Shown piece after piece: positions 53,261 to 62,254 of a stretch of DNA of 64,000 bases (positions are counted from its first letter, which is position 1; the number at the start of each line of letters is the position of its first letter). Below the pieces are notes generated by a model that worked only from the letters and a program-made list of their open reading frames with translations, was not told the DNA's origin and made no database searches. The translations under genes and the position numbers were made by a program. The DNA lies in NCBI GenBank assembly GCA_012955965.1, contig JABBZI010000002.1:186001-250000 (forward strand), in the 5' to 3' direction. The DNA comes from Clostridioides difficile. Its GTDB lineage: Bacteria; Bacillota; Clostridia; Peptostreptococcales; Peptostreptococcaceae.

Positions 53261-53275
53261 TTTTTTCTGAAAATT
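53261..53275. promoter_or_regulatory. CodY-box-like site upstream of brnQ
   Basis: TTTTTTCTGAAAATT differs from the CodY box AATTTTCWGAAAATT at two positions. A weaker copy (three mismatches) is at 53108-53122, close to the distal promoter. Confidence 0.5.
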
Positions 53276-53675
53276 CCTTATTATGATTTGCCAACTTACT
53301 TTTCTTCATTGTAATTATTTCCTAACTCCCAACTTACTTAAACTTTGCAGTTGCTTGTATCCACGTTATCACACTTATATTTCATAATTTACTAAAAATT
53401 CTTAATATATATGTATATAAAAACAATTTAGTACTTTTCTCAATTAATTTATATATGCAGATACCTTAAATTTTATTTTATTATTTTATTATTGTTATAA
53501 TTTTATTTATATAATATCTTTGTAAAAATCAGCTAATACTTATAACTAAACTTATAAAATTACTCCAAAGTTCTTTTTTTAACATCCAATATTGTTAAAA
53601 AATAAACCATATATTTTTTCCAATATTCTCTTATATCTCTTATATCATAAAAGTAAACAATTGTATAAAAATAAA

Positions 53676-53730
53676 ATATAAAATGAGCTATCTATATAAA
53701 TAATTTCATTTATTATAGATAACTCATTTA
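53676..53730 (-). terminator. Terminator of the second brnQ gene (53764-55056)
   Basis: AAATGAG pairs with CTCATTT, and the stem continues through TATCTATA/TAGATA with small bulges. The minus-strand RNA then reads TTTTATATTTT. Confidence 0.7.
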
Positions 53731-53763
53731 TTTAAAGGTAATTATATTTTAGCTGAATAAAGT

Positions 53764-55056
53764 TTAATTTGTTCCAAGAGTATTAGATTGACTCTTTGAT
53801 GGTATAAAGTTACCAATTATTCCAGCTATTATAACTGGAACCACCCAGTTAAATCCTAATGAAGAAAGTGGTAGAGAATTTACTACAGGAACATTTACCC
53901 CATAAGTAGATATAACTGTTAATATACTTACAAGCAGTGACATATATACTGCTCCTTTGTATACATTATCATTCTTAATTTTTTCATTGAAGAATGCTAA
54001 AATTATTAAAACAATTGATGGTGGATAGACTATACTTAGTATAGGTGATGCTATCTTTATTATAGTTCCAACACCAAAAGATGCTACTACTGCACTGAAT
54101 ACAGATACAGCTAAAACTATTTTTTCATAACTTAATTTACCCTTTGTAAGTCTAGAGAAATATTGTCCTGTAGCAGATGTAAGACCTATAGATGTAGTTA
54201 AACATGCTAATGATACCACTATTGCTAAAATCGCTTTTCCAACATTACCAAGTAATCCTTGTGTTATATTTACTATTACTTGTGATTGTACTGCATCTGT
54301 TCCATACATTGTTGATACAGTTGCTCCAAGGAAACATAATCCTCCATAAACTATAGCTAATCCTCCACAAGCAAGTACACCTGCTTTACCAATCATCTTT
54401 AACTTCTCACTAATAGAAGTATACCCTTTTTCATTTAGAGATACTATTAACACTGATGCAAGTGCTATTGCTGCAAAGGCATCCATCGTCTGATATCCTT
54501 GACCTATACCTTCTGCAAATACATTAGGTATCATAGGTTTATCAATTATCTCTCCAAGTGGAGATACAACACCTTTTATAATTATAAATGCTAAAGCTAT
54601 TAGAAGAGCTGGAGTTAAAAACTGTCCAACTATATCTACGACCTTAGAAGGTCTTATTGTTAATACATATGATATCGCGAAATAAACTATACAGAATAAT
54701 AACACTGGAATCGAAGTTCCAAATAGAGGCATCATACCCATTTCATAAGTTGTTGCACCTGTTCTTGGTATAGCTAGGAATGGTCCTATACATAAAATAT
54801 CTGCACAACCTATAAGAATACCTAATTTCATACCACATCTTTTAAACATTTCAATTACGTTTCCATCAAATTTAGCTGTAGCCATTACTGCTAGAAGTGC
54901 CAAACCAGCATCGGCAAATGTAAATCCTAAGAAGGCAATTAACCACTCTGGACCTGTAATTATTCCCAAGTATGGTGGAAATATTAAGTTACCTGCTCCA
55001 AAGAACATTGCGAATAATGCAAATCCAAATACTATCATATCCTTGGTCTTACCCAT
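53764..55056 (-). CDS. brnQ: Branched-chain amino acid transport system II carrier protein (paralogue)
   Basis: Second LIVCS-family symporter, also 430 residues with about twelve helices, clearly duplicated from the same ancestor as the neighbour: FGFALFAMFFGAGNLIFPPYLG, AIPRTGATTYEMG, VVDIVGQFLTPALLIALAF, GQGYQTMDAFAA and the GFNWVVPVIIAGIIGNFIPSK end. Substitutions are spread along the protein, so the duplication is not recent. Upstream (55210-55287) lie a promoter and a near-perfect CodY box. GGGGGA precedes the ATG. Confidence 0.94.
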   Translation of the reverse strand: MGKTKDMIVFGFALFAMFFGAGNLIFPPYLGIITGPEWLIAFLGFTFADAGLALLAVMATAKFDGNVIEMFKRCGMKLGILIGCADILCIGPFLAIPRTGATTYEMGMMPLFGTSIPVLLFCIVYFAISYVLTIRPSKVVDIVGQFLTPALLIALAFIIIKGVVSPLGEIIDKPMIPNVFAEGIGQGYQTMDAFAAIALASVLIVSLNEKGYTSISEKLKMIGKAGVLACGGLAIVYGGLCFLGATVSTMYGTDAVQSQVIVNITQGLLGNVGKAILAIVVSLACLTTSIGLTSATGQYFSRLTKGKLSYEKIVLAVSVFSAVVASFGVGTIIKIASPILSIVYPPSIVLIILAFFNEKIKNDNVYKGAVYMSLLVSILTVISTYGVNVPVVNSLPLSSLGFNWVVPVIIAGIIGNFIPSKSQSNTLGTN

Positions 55057-55209
55057 TATAAAATCCCCCTTTTTAACCTTATTAAATTAATAAAATGCCT
55101 CAATTGTTTACGTTTGCATAAATAAATTAATTAAAACAATAAGAACTTATTATTAAATTAATAAAATTAAATAAATTAAATTTTTAATATATTGTATTGA
55201 TTTGTGCTT

Positions 55210-55239
55210 ATTATATATTATACGAAACAAGCAAGTCAA
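55210..55239 (-). promoter_or_regulatory. Promoter of brnQ (53764-55056)
   Basis: On the minus strand TTGACT (55234-55239) and TATAAT (55210-55215) are 18 bp apart, about 155 bp upstream of the ATG. Confidence 0.6.
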
Positions 55240-55272
55240 TATACCAAAATTTCAAATAATCACACTCATTTT

Positions 55273-55287
55273 AATTTTCAAAAAATT
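55273..55287. promoter_or_regulatory. CodY-box-like site upstream of brnQ
   Basis: AATTTTCAAAAAATT differs from AATTTTCWGAAAATT at one position. It lies 33 bp upstream of the -35 box. Confidence 0.6.
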
Positions 55288-55380
55288 AGGTATATTTGTC
55301 TTAAATTAATATTTTAAAAGGTTTTCTAATCTAATTTATACTTTCACATGACAATATTTGTCTATATTTCAAAAAAATAA

Positions 55381-55411
55381 AAAAAACCTTTAGGAAAAGG
55401 ATTTTTTTATT
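55381..55411 (-). terminator. Terminator of rbgA
   Basis: In the minus-strand RNA a short stem (TCCTTT pairing with AAAGG, extended by A-T and T-A pairs) with a 4-nt loop is followed by a run of T. It begins about 35 bp after the rbgA stop. Confidence 0.65.
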
Positions 55412-55446
55412 TTATAATATTAAATTTTTTAATCTGGCTTTAAAAT

Positions 55447-56343
55447 CTATCTTTTAACATTCTCTGGTATTTCTAATGTTATATTCCCTATCTTTCCGTC
55501 TCTAAACTCATTTAAAACAGTTGTAGATATACGTGTATAATCAAGCTCTTTTTTCCCTGTTATAAACCCTCTTTTATGACCAATCATATCCATAGTTTCA
55601 ATTGGAGTTTCTCCTAGAGAGTCTAATTTATATCTAGCTTTCAGATTCTCAGGTGCTATCTTCATAAGTTTTTCTATAAGTCTTAAGGCTAAAGTCTCAG
55701 TATCCAAAATTTCATCCTTTATAGCTCTACTAAAAGCTAAGTTTAGAGCAACTTCTTGGTCTTCAAACTTAGGCCAAAGTATTCCAGGTGTATCTAAAAG
55801 TTCAAGATTCCCTTTTAACCTAACCCATTGCTTCCCTTTAGTTACTCCTGGCTTGTCTCCTGTTTGAGTACTTTTTCTACCTGTTAATTTGTTTATAAGA
55901 GATGATTTTCCGACATTTGGAACTCCAACTATCATTATTCGTATAGCTCTTTCTTTTCTACCTTTATCTTTTAAATTGTCCATTTTTTCTCTAGTTACAT
56001 TTTTACATTCTTCTATTATCTTATTTATACCAATTCCTTTTATTGTATCAACTGGTATAGCTTTGATATTAATTTTTTTATAATACTCTACCCATTGATT
56101 TAATTTATCTCTGTCTGCCATGTCACTTTTATTAAGTACAACTACTCTTGGTTTATCTCCTACAAGCTTATCTATATCTGGATTTTTACTACTAAATGGT
56201 ATTCTAGCATCTAACAGTTCAATAACTACATCAATCAGTTTTAAGTTATTTTTTACTAACTCTTTAGTTTTTTTCATATGACCTGGATACCAGTTTATAT
56301 GTAGATTGTCATCCATAAGATACTCTTCATATTCATTTGACAT
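55447..56343 (-). CDS. rbgA: Ribosome biogenesis GTPase RbgA (YlqF)
   Basis: Circularly permuted GTPase needed for late assembly of the 50S subunit. It has 298 residues from the ATG at 56343 (AAGGAGTG upstream; a GTG three codons earlier overlaps that signal). INWYPGHMKK opens the domain. The permuted order is visible: G4 NKSD (71-74), then G1 GVPNVGKSS (140-148), then G3 DTPG (184-187). A C-terminal RNA-binding helical domain follows. It is placed after rplS, as in Bacillus. Confidence 0.95.
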   Translation of the reverse strand: MSNEYEEYLMDDNLHINWYPGHMKKTKELVKNNLKLIDVVIELLDARIPFSSKNPDIDKLVGDKPRVVVLNKSDMADRDKLNQWVEYYKKINIKAIPVDTIKGIGINKIIEECKNVTREKMDNLKDKGRKERAIRIMIVGVPNVGKSSLINKLTGRKSTQTGDKPGVTKGKQWVRLKGNLELLDTPGILWPKFEDQEVALNLAFSRAIKDEILDTETLALRLIEKLMKIAPENLKARYKLDSLGETPIETMDMIGHKRGFITGKKELDYTRISTTVLNEFRDGKIGNITLEIPENVKR

Positions 56344-56352
56344 ATATATCAC

Positions 56353-56661
56353 TCCTTTAAAATATTATATTATTATATCTTAATTATAATTAAAAGATAA
56401 ATTTATTTAAATCACAGTATTGTCATGCTTTTAACATCATACTTTACATAATATTCTCTTCTTATTTTAATATTATTTCAAAATATAATTCAATATTTAT
56501 CGATTTTATTTTTCATTTTAAAAGTTATAAATTCATAAATAAATAATGTATATTTCAACAAATAGTTCTATTTATTTCTGATATAATTATTTGCTGTAAT
56601 TTTCATTAAAATAGAAAGAGGACTGATAAATCAGCCCCCCATTTATAAGTAAAGTTTTTAA
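56353..56661. other. Gap between rplS and rbgA
   Basis: A+T-rich region with a small terminator-like hairpin (56620-56637) close to rplS. No convincing promoter or gene was found, although rbgA may be transcribed from within it. Confidence 0.5.
56620..56637 (-). terminator. Weak terminator of rplS
   Basis: GGCTGAT pairs with ATCAGTC around a 2-4-nt loop in the minus-strand RNA. Only a broken T-tract (CTCTTTCTATTTT) follows. Confidence 0.45.
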
Positions 56662-57012
56662 TTATCTATTTCTAGCTTCTTTTATCTTAGCAGCTTTACC
56701 TACTCTACCTCTTAAGTAGTTTAGTTTAGCTCTTCTTACTTTACCTTTTCTAGTAACTTCTATTTTTTCTATTTTTGGAGAGTGAACTGGGAAAGTTCTT
56801 TCTACACCAACATTGAAAGACATTTTTCTAACTGTGAAAGTTTCTCTTGCTCCTCCACCTTGTCTCTTTAATACTACACCTTCGAATACTTGTATTCTTT
56901 CTCTTTTTCCTTCTATAATTCTAACGTGTACTTTAACTGTGTCCCCAGGTCCAAAATTAGGAACTTCATTTTTCAATTGTTCTTGCTCAATTGCTCTTAA
57001 CATTTCATTCAT
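56662..57012 (-). CDS. rplS: 50S ribosomal protein L19
   Basis: Ribosomal protein at the 30S-50S interface; 116 residues from the ATG at 57012. AGGAGG lies 4 nt upstream; a longer frame starts 7 codons earlier. Conserved segments are [54 protein letters not shown] and [20 protein letters not shown]. It follows trmD by 182 bp, with a probable r-protein leader in between. Confidence 0.96.
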   Translation of the reverse strand: MNEMLRAIEQEQLKNEVPNFGPGDTVKVHVRIIEGKRERIQVFEGVVLKRQGGGARETFTVRKMSFNVGVERTFPVHSPKIEKIEVTRKGKVRRAKLNYLRGRVGKAAKIKEARNR

Positions 57013-57110
57013 CTTTCTTCCTCCTGATATCATAGACGTTCTTAACTACCCGACCAGTGTAAACAGAGGAACGCCCGTATTTTCAACATTTTATATTATA
57101 CTATACTTCA
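57013..57110 (-). promoter_or_regulatory. Candidate L19 leader RNA
   Basis: The minus-strand RNA upstream of rplS contains GGGCGTTCCTCTGTTTACAC and GGTCGGGTAGTTAAGAACGT, G+C-rich for this genome. This resembles the L19 ribosomal leader described in low-GC Gram-positives, and GGGCGTTC can pair with GAACGTC. Recognition is from memory. Confidence 0.5.
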
Positions 57111-57194
57111 ATAGTTATTACAAGCACTTTTATGTTTTTAATTCCATTTATAGGAACTTTATTGTATACATGTATATTGATTACTTCTTATATT

Positions 57195-57890
57195 TTATTT
57201 TTCTTTGGATTTTCTATATAAGTCTAATCGTCTTTCTTTAGTTATTCTTATAGATTCTTCTTTTCTCCAATCATCTATCTTTTTATGATTACCTGATAAA
57301 AGCACTTCTGGTACTTTTAATCCTTCGAAATCTCTAGGTCTAGTATAATGAGGATACTCCAATAAATTATCTTTAAATGATTCTTCTTCAAAAGATTCAT
57401 CTTGATTTAATACCCCTGGTATTAGTCTTGATATAGAATCTATCATTATAAGTGCTGGAAGCTCTCCTCCAGTTAGTACATAATCTCCAATTGAAATTTC
57501 ATCAGTTACAATTAAATCGATGATTCTTTCATCTATCCCTTCATAATGACCACATAGCAATATTACATCTTCTTTAACAGACATTTGCTTTGCTATGGAT
57601 TGCTTGTATACCTTTCCTTTTGGAGTTAAATAAATTACTCTTGGATTATTTATGTTATGAGTTGTTATTATATGCTTATACGTGTCATATATAGGTTGAG
57701 GAGTCATTACCATACCAGCTCCTCCTCCAAATGGATAATCGTCTACTTTTTTATGTTTATTATCAGAAAAGTCTCTTATATTATATATATGAACTTCAAT
57801 TATACCTTTTTCAACAGCTCTTTTCATTATACTCTCATTCATATATGAATTAAATATTTCTGGAAAAAGTGTCATTATATGAAATCTCAT
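57195..57890 (-). CDS. trmD: tRNA (guanine-N1)-methyltransferase TrmD
   Basis: Methylates G37 of tRNAs to prevent frameshifting; 231 residues. The SPOUT knot is visible: MTLFPEIFNSYMNESIM, FGGGAGMVMTPQPIYD, LLCGHYEGIDERIID and EISIGDYVLTGGELPALIMID with the SAM-binding trefoil loops. It lies 8 bp after rimM on the same strand, the usual rimM-trmD-rplS order. Confidence 0.97.
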   Translation of the reverse strand: MRFHIMTLFPEIFNSYMNESIMKRAVEKGIIEVHIYNIRDFSDNKHKKVDDYPFGGGAGMVMTPQPIYDTYKHIITTHNINNPRVIYLTPKGKVYKQSIAKQMSVKEDVILLCGHYEGIDERIIDLIVTDEISIGDYVLTGGELPALIMIDSISRLIPGVLNQDESFEEESFKDNLLEYPHYTRPRDFEGLKVPEVLLSGNHKKIDDWRKEESIRITKERRLDLYRKSKEK

Positions 57891-57898
57891 ATTACCAC

Positions 57899-58414
57899 CT
57901 AATCTATCATTCCCTTAATAGGGTCTATAATCATTTTTCTCTCATCAATGTCTATTGTAGGTACAAATTTTTTTATAGCTGGTATCATAAATTCTTTATT
58001 CTCTTCACCTTTTATTACATAAACATCATTTGCAGAGTATTGAAGTACATCTTCTAACACTCCTACATATTTTCCATCTACAGTTAGAACTTCCATACCA
58101 ATCATATCTGCTATAAAAAATTCGCCTTCTTCAAGTTCTCTACTGTCTTCCCTAGACACATACATAAATTTATTTTTTAGCTTTTCTGCTTTTTCTATAC
58201 TATCTATATCTTTTATCTTCATTATAACCATAGAACCTTTGTATCTTACTTTCTCAACAATCCACTTATTATTTAAATCTTTTCCTAGATAAAAATCTTT
58301 CAATTCATCAAATCTATCTATATCATCAGTAAGTGGATAAACTCTTACCTCACCTTTTAGACCTTGTGTATTTACTATTTGACCTATCTTAAAATGAGTT
58401 ACTTTTTCTTTCAT
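57899..58414 (-). CDS. rimM: 16S rRNA processing protein RimM
   Basis: Assembly factor for the 30S head; 171 residues. FKIGQIVNTQGLKGEVRVYPLTDD is the N-terminal barrel, EFFIADMIGMEVLT and EDVLQYSANDVYVIKG the PRC-barrel, and IPAIKKFVPTIDIDERKMII the end. The ATG has AAGGTGATA upstream. It precedes trmD. Confidence 0.95.
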   Translation of the reverse strand: MKEKVTHFKIGQIVNTQGLKGEVRVYPLTDDIDRFDELKDFYLGKDLNNKWIVEKVRYKGSMVIMKIKDIDSIEKAEKLKNKFMYVSREDSRELEEGEFFIADMIGMEVLTVDGKYVGVLEDVLQYSANDVYVIKGEENKEFMIPAIKKFVPTIDIDERKMIIDPIKGMID

Positions 58415-58489
58415 GTTATCACCTTCTTAAAAAATTTAATCTTATATACTCATATCATCATAAATTCTTAAAACTACATATAATTATAT

Positions 58490-58518
58490 AAAAAGGACTA
58501 GGTATTATACCTAATCCT
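58490..58518 (-). terminator. Terminator after the KH-domain gene
   Basis: In the minus-strand RNA GGATTAGGTAT pairs with ATACCTAGTCC (with G-U pairs), followed by TTTTTAT. It suggests rpsP-khpA can be transcribed apart from rimM-trmD. Confidence 0.65.
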
Positions 58519-58523
58519 CCTAT

Positions 58524-58751
58524 TTACACTATCTCAAGAGAAACTTTTATGTTTTCTCTATTTGCAACAGATCTTACGACAGTTCTTATAGCTTTAGCTA
58601 TTCTTCCCTGCTTCCCAATAACCTTACCCATATCGTCTTGAGCAACTGTAAGTTTTAAGACTATACCGTCATTATCTTCAAATTCCTCAACGACAACTGA
58701 ATCAGGATTATCAACTAGAGCCTTAGCTATATCTACAACTAGCTCTTTCAT
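58524..58751 (-). CDS. khpA: KH-domain RNA-binding protein KhpA (YlqC)
   Basis: A 75-residue single-KH-domain RNA-binding protein. KLTVAQDDMGKVIGKQGRIAKAIRTVVRSVA contains the GxxG loop (GKQG). The ATG at 58751 is 9 nt from AGGAG; an ATG three codons earlier abuts that signal. In other Firmicutes KhpA pairs with KhpB and affects cell elongation. It lies between rpsP and rimM as usual. Confidence 0.93.
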   Translation of the reverse strand: MKELVVDIAKALVDNPDSVVVEEFEDNDGIVLKLTVAQDDMGKVIGKQGRIAKAIRTVVRSVANRENIKVSLEIV

Positions 58752-58814
58752 ATATTTCATCTCCTAAAGTAACCTCAGCAATGAGTATTTACTTACACTA
58801 ATTGCTAAGAAAAA

Positions 58815-59087
58815 TTATTTTGCTTGTTTAGAAGCTTCGAATTTTTCTATTACTCCGTTTTTTACAAGTAATTTTTTAACTACTTCTGTTGGTTGAGCAC
58901 CAGTAGCTAACCATTTTATAGCTTTTTCATCATTTATTCTTACTTGTTTAGGTTCAGAAATTGGATTATAATATCCTATTTCTTCTATAAATTTTCCATC
59001 TCTTGGAGCTCTTGAATCAGCTACTACTATTCTGTAGAAAGGTTTTTTATTAGCTCCCATTCTTTTTAATCTTATTTTAACTGCCAT
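58815..59087 (-). CDS. rpsP: 30S ribosomal protein S16
   Basis: Ribosomal protein of 90 residues from the ATG at 59087 (GGAGGTGACTGTA upstream). It opens [20 protein letters not shown] and continues [14 protein letters not shown], both invariant in S16. It lies 38 bp after ffh. Confidence 0.97.
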   Translation of the reverse strand: MAVKIRLKRMGANKKPFYRIVVADSRAPRDGKFIEEIGYYNPISEPKQVRINDEKAIKWLATGAQPTEVVKKLLVKNGVIEKFEASKQAK

Positions 59088-59124
59088 TACAGTCACCTCC
59101 GAATAATTTTTACTTTTTTATATT

Positions 59125-60477
59125 TTATTTAAAAAAAGGTAAACCGCCTAAGCCGCCCCTTTTCTTCATACTTTTTTGCGAACCAGCAAACATCTTCATC
59201 ATTTTTTTCATTTCATTAAGTTGTTTTATAAGTCTATTTACATCTTGTACACTAGTTCCACTACCTCTAGCTATTCTTTTCTTTCTAGAAGCATTTAATA
59301 CTCCTGGATTTCTTCTCTCATATGTAGTCATTGATTGAATTATGGCTTTAGTTCTATTCATTTCCTTGCCATTCAAATCTACATCTCCAAGTTGGTCTTT
59401 TACATTTCCCATACCAGGTATCATACCAATTATCTTGTCAAGAGGTCCCATATTTTGTATTTGTTCCATTTGTTGTAAGAAATCCTCAAAATCAAGCTCT
59501 TGTTTTTTTATTTTTTGTTCTAATTCTTTAGCTTTCTCTAAATCTATATTTTCTTGTGCTTTTTCTATTAAACTTAAGACATCACCCATACCTAGTATTC
59601 TTGATGCCATTCTATCTGGGTGGAAAGGCTCGATATCATCTAGTTTTTCTCCCATACCCATAAACTTTATAGGTTTTTGTGTAACTGCTCTTATTGAAAG
59701 TGCAGCACCACCTCTAGTATCTCCATCCAATTTAGTTAAAACTACTCCATCAACACCAAGAGCTTCATTGAAGCTTTCTGCCACATTTACAGCATCTTGA
59801 CCTGTCATAGAATCTACAACCAAAAGTATTTCATGTGGTTTAACTTCTGACTTAATTGATTTTAATTCATCCATAAGCACTTCATCTATATGAAGTCTAC
59901 CAGCTGTATCTATAATAACTAAATCATTAGCATTTTTAATTGCATGGCTCAAACCTGCCTTTGCAATATTTACTGGATTTTCTTTATCTCCCATATTAAA
60001 TACAGGTATATCCAATTTTTCTCCAACGACTTGAAGTTGCTTTATAGCTGCTGGTCTATAAATATCACAAGCTACTAATAAAGGTTTCTTACCTTGCTTT
60101 TTAAAATATCCTCCAAGTTTTCCTGCTGTAGTAGTTTTACCTGCTCCTTGCAGTCCAACCATCATTAAAATTGTAGGAGGTTTTGAGGAAATCATTACTT
60201 TGCTTTGTACATCCCCCATTAAACTTGTAAGTTCTTCATTTACAATTTTGATTACATGTTGAGCTGGAGTTAAGCTTTGCATAACTTCTTGTCCAACACA
60301 TCTTTCTTGAACTTTTTTTATAAAATCTTTAACTACTTTAAAATTAACATCCGCTTCAAGAAGCGCAAGTTTAACTTCTCTCATAGCATTTTTTACATCT
60401 TCTTCTGTAAGTTTTCCTTTTGATTTTAACTTACTAAATGCCCCTTGTAGTTTATCAGACAATCCTTCAAATATCAT
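59125..60477 (-). CDS. ffh: Signal recognition particle protein Ffh
   Basis: GTPase and signal-sequence-binding part of SRP; 450 residues. N domain (1-95), G domain with GLQGAGKTT (108-116), DIYRPAAIKQL, IDTAGR and TKLDGDTRGGAA, then the Met-rich M domain (about 295-450) with the RNA-binding SGTSVQDVNRLIKQ and the C-terminal MMKMF and GGLGGLPFF stretches. Its start overlaps the ylxM stop by 4 bp (ATGA), so they are coupled. Its receptor FtsY is encoded just upstream. Confidence 0.97.
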   Translation of the reverse strand: MIFEGLSDKLQGAFSKLKSKGKLTEEDVKNAMREVKLALLEADVNFKVVKDFIKKVQERCVGQEVMQSLTPAQHVIKIVNEELTSLMGDVQSKVMISSKPPTILMMVGLQGAGKTTTAGKLGGYFKKQGKKPLLVACDIYRPAAIKQLQVVGEKLDIPVFNMGDKENPVNIAKAGLSHAIKNANDLVIIDTAGRLHIDEVLMDELKSIKSEVKPHEILLVVDSMTGQDAVNVAESFNEALGVDGVVLTKLDGDTRGGAALSIRAVTQKPIKFMGMGEKLDDIEPFHPDRMASRILGMGDVLSLIEKAQENIDLEKAKELEQKIKKQELDFEDFLQQMEQIQNMGPLDKIIGMIPGMGNVKDQLGDVDLNGKEMNRTKAIIQSMTTYERRNPGVLNASRKKRIARGSGTSVQDVNRLIKQLNEMKKMMKMFAGSQKSMKKRGGLGGLPFFK

Positions 60478-60842
60478 TTTATCATCTCCCTACATACATC
60501 TTCTATATTTTCTAGCTTAGGGATTAAATTAGCACAATCTCTATTGTGCAATAAATCTTCTTTAATGTCAATAATTTTATCTTTTATAATTTTAATATTT
60601 TTTTCCTGCTCTTGAATCTTAGATACTAAGTGTAATTTTTCTTCATAATCTCTTAGTATTTTTTCTGAACGCTTCAAGGTATCATACACACCTTGTCTTG
60701 ATACATTCAGGTTTTCACTAATTTCACCTAAAGAATAATCTTCTTCATAGTATAGAGCTACTATTTCTTTCTGCTTGTCAGTTAATAATTCTTTATATTG
60801 TTCAAATAACAATCCAATTTCGACCATTTTTTCTATATTCAT
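60474..60842 (-). CDS. ylxM: YlxM-family DNA-binding protein, putative SRP-associated helix-turn-helix
   Basis: A 122-residue protein of the UPF0122/YlxM family. LFEQYKELLTDKQKEIVALYYEEDYSLGEISENLNVSRQGVYDTLKR is a sigma-4-like helix-turn-helix, followed by a long helix. It overlaps ffh by 4 bp. YlxM is found beside ffh across Firmicutes; in streptococci it modulates SRP activity. Confidence 0.94.
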   Translation of the reverse strand: MNIEKMVEIGLLFEQYKELLTDKQKEIVALYYEEDYSLGEISENLNVSRQGVYDTLKRSEKILRDYEEKLHLVSKIQEQEKNIKIIKDKIIDIKEDLLHNRDCANLIPKLENIEDVCREMIK

Positions 60843-60944
60843 ATCTTACACTTCCTAGCAGTATACTGTAAAGGTTATCTACTTTACACTATTGTATTTT
60901 ATATCATATAAACACTCTTGTCAACCATTATTTTTAAAAGAATA

Positions 60945-62228
60945 CTAGTTACCAAATAATGCATCTGAAAATGATTTTGCATCAAAATCTTGTAGGTCTT
61001 CCACTCTTTCTCCAACTCCAATAAGTTTTACAGGCACATCTACTTCTGATTTTACTGCAAGTACTACTCCTCCTTTTGCAGTCCCATCAAGTTTTGTAAG
61101 CACTATACCTGTTATGTCTGCAACTTCTTTAAATGTCTTTGCTTGAACAACTGCATTTTGTCCTGTTGTGGCATCTACTACAAGAAGTACTTCACGCTTT
61201 GCTTCTGGGAATTCTCTATCTACTATTTTGAATACTTTTCCAAGCTCATTCATAAGATTTGCTTTATTGTGTAATCGTCCTGCTGTATCACATATTAATA
61301 CGTCTGTTTTTCTAGCTTTTGCTGCCTTTATAGCATCAAACACTACTGCTCCAGGGTCTGCTCCTTCTTGATGCTTTATTATATCTACATTTGTTCTATT
61401 TGCCCAAATTTCTAATTGCTCTGTAGCTGCTGCTCTAAATGTATCTGCTGCTGCTAGCAAAACTTTTTTACCATCTTTTTTGTATCTATTTGCCAGTTTG
61501 CCTATTGTAGTTGTCTTACCAACCCCATTTACACCAACCATTAAAATTATACATGGTGCTGGTTCTATATCTAATGTAGAGTTTTCATTTGTAAGAATCT
61601 CTTCAACTATATATTTAAGTTCTTCTCTTACTTTCATAGGGTCTGTAATACCTTTTTGTTTTATTTTTCCTCTTAGTTTTTCAATTATATCCATAGTTGT
61701 ATTTACACCAACATCTGCTGTTATTAAAATTTCCTCTAAATCTTCAAGTAAATCTTCATCTACTTTTGTATATGATTTTAAAACCTCATCTATTCTATCA
61801 GTTATTCCTTGTTTTGCTTTTGTTAATCCTTGCTTTAATCTTTCAAACAAGTTAACCTTTTTATCTTCCATATCTTCAGATTCAGTTTCATCATCATAGT
61901 TTTCTAATTCTTCTATTATATCTTCTTTGGAATCTATATCTTCTTTAGAATTAACATCTAAAATATTTTCTACTTTTTGTTCACCACTTTTTGTCTGGCT
62001 TTCTAATTCTTCATCTTTTTCAGTATTTTCATTAGTAGTATCTTCTTCAGTTTTTTCTTCAATGTCTTCCACTTTATCTATCACTTCTTCTTCAAGACCT
62101 GAAAAAATAGTTTCTTCTACATTTTCTAGATTATCAATACTACTTTCTATTTCTTCTTCTGAATCAGCATCTTTTTTTTCCAGTTCCTTTTCTTTGTCTT
62201 TTCCAAAACCAAATAATTTTTTTAACAC
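60945..62228 (-). CDS. ftsY: Signal recognition particle receptor FtsY
   Basis: Membrane-associated SRP receptor GTPase; 427 residues. A long acidic Glu/Asp-rich N-terminal region (about 15-125) precedes the N domain (about 126-215). The G domain carries GVNGVGKTTT (232-241), ADTFRAAATEQLE, CDTAGRLHNKANLM and TKLDGTAKGG, ending with GVGERVEDLQDFD. The basic first residues (MLKKLFGFGKDKEK) may act as a membrane-binding helix. It follows smc by about 26 bp. Confidence 0.96.
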   Translation of the reverse strand: MLKKLFGFGKDKEKELEKKDADSEEEIESSIDNLENVEETIFSGLEEEVIDKVEDIEEKTEEDTTNENTEKDEELESQTKSGEQKVENILDVNSKEDIDSKEDIIEELENYDDETESEDMEDKKVNLFERLKQGLTKAKQGITDRIDEVLKSYTKVDEDLLEDLEEILITADVGVNTTMDIIEKLRGKIKQKGITDPMKVREELKYIVEEILTNENSTLDIEPAPCIILMVGVNGVGKTTTIGKLANRYKKDGKKVLLAAADTFRAAATEQLEIWANRTNVDIIKHQEGADPGAVVFDAIKAAKARKTDVLICDTAGRLHNKANLMNELGKVFKIVDREFPEAKREVLLVVDATTGQNAVVQAKTFKEVADITGIVLTKLDGTAKGGVVLAVKSEVDVPVKLIGVGERVEDLQDFDAKSFSDALFGN

Positions 62229-62254
62229 TGCTTTTCCTCCTATGTCAATCTAAG

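Larger units (their letters stand above)
52616..53763. other. 1.15-kb A+T-rich region between the two brnQ genes
   Basis: No gene is supported. Features seen: two minus-strand promoters (52728-52756 and 53045-53073), CodY-box-like sites (53108-53122 and 53261-53275) and the terminator of the upstream brnQ (53676-53730). Base composition is extremely A+T-rich. The longer promoter would give a leader of over 400 nt; I found no T-box core in it. Confidence 0.6.
55057..55446. other. Gap between rbgA and the second brnQ gene
   Basis: A+T-rich. It holds the rbgA terminator (55381-55411), a CodY box (55273-55287) and the brnQ promoter (55210-55239), which leaves a brnQ leader of about 150 nt. No gene is seen. 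Confidence 0.6.

Noticed and set aside
51323-55056. The two brnQ genes as a recent tandem duplication or assembly artefact
   Set aside because: They differ by many amino acid changes along the whole length and have unrelated flanks, so the duplication is old and real.
61480-62253. Open frames antisense to ftsY
   Set aside because: Ser/Val/Phe-rich products that mirror the acidic N-terminal region and G domain of FtsY; no ribosome binding sites.
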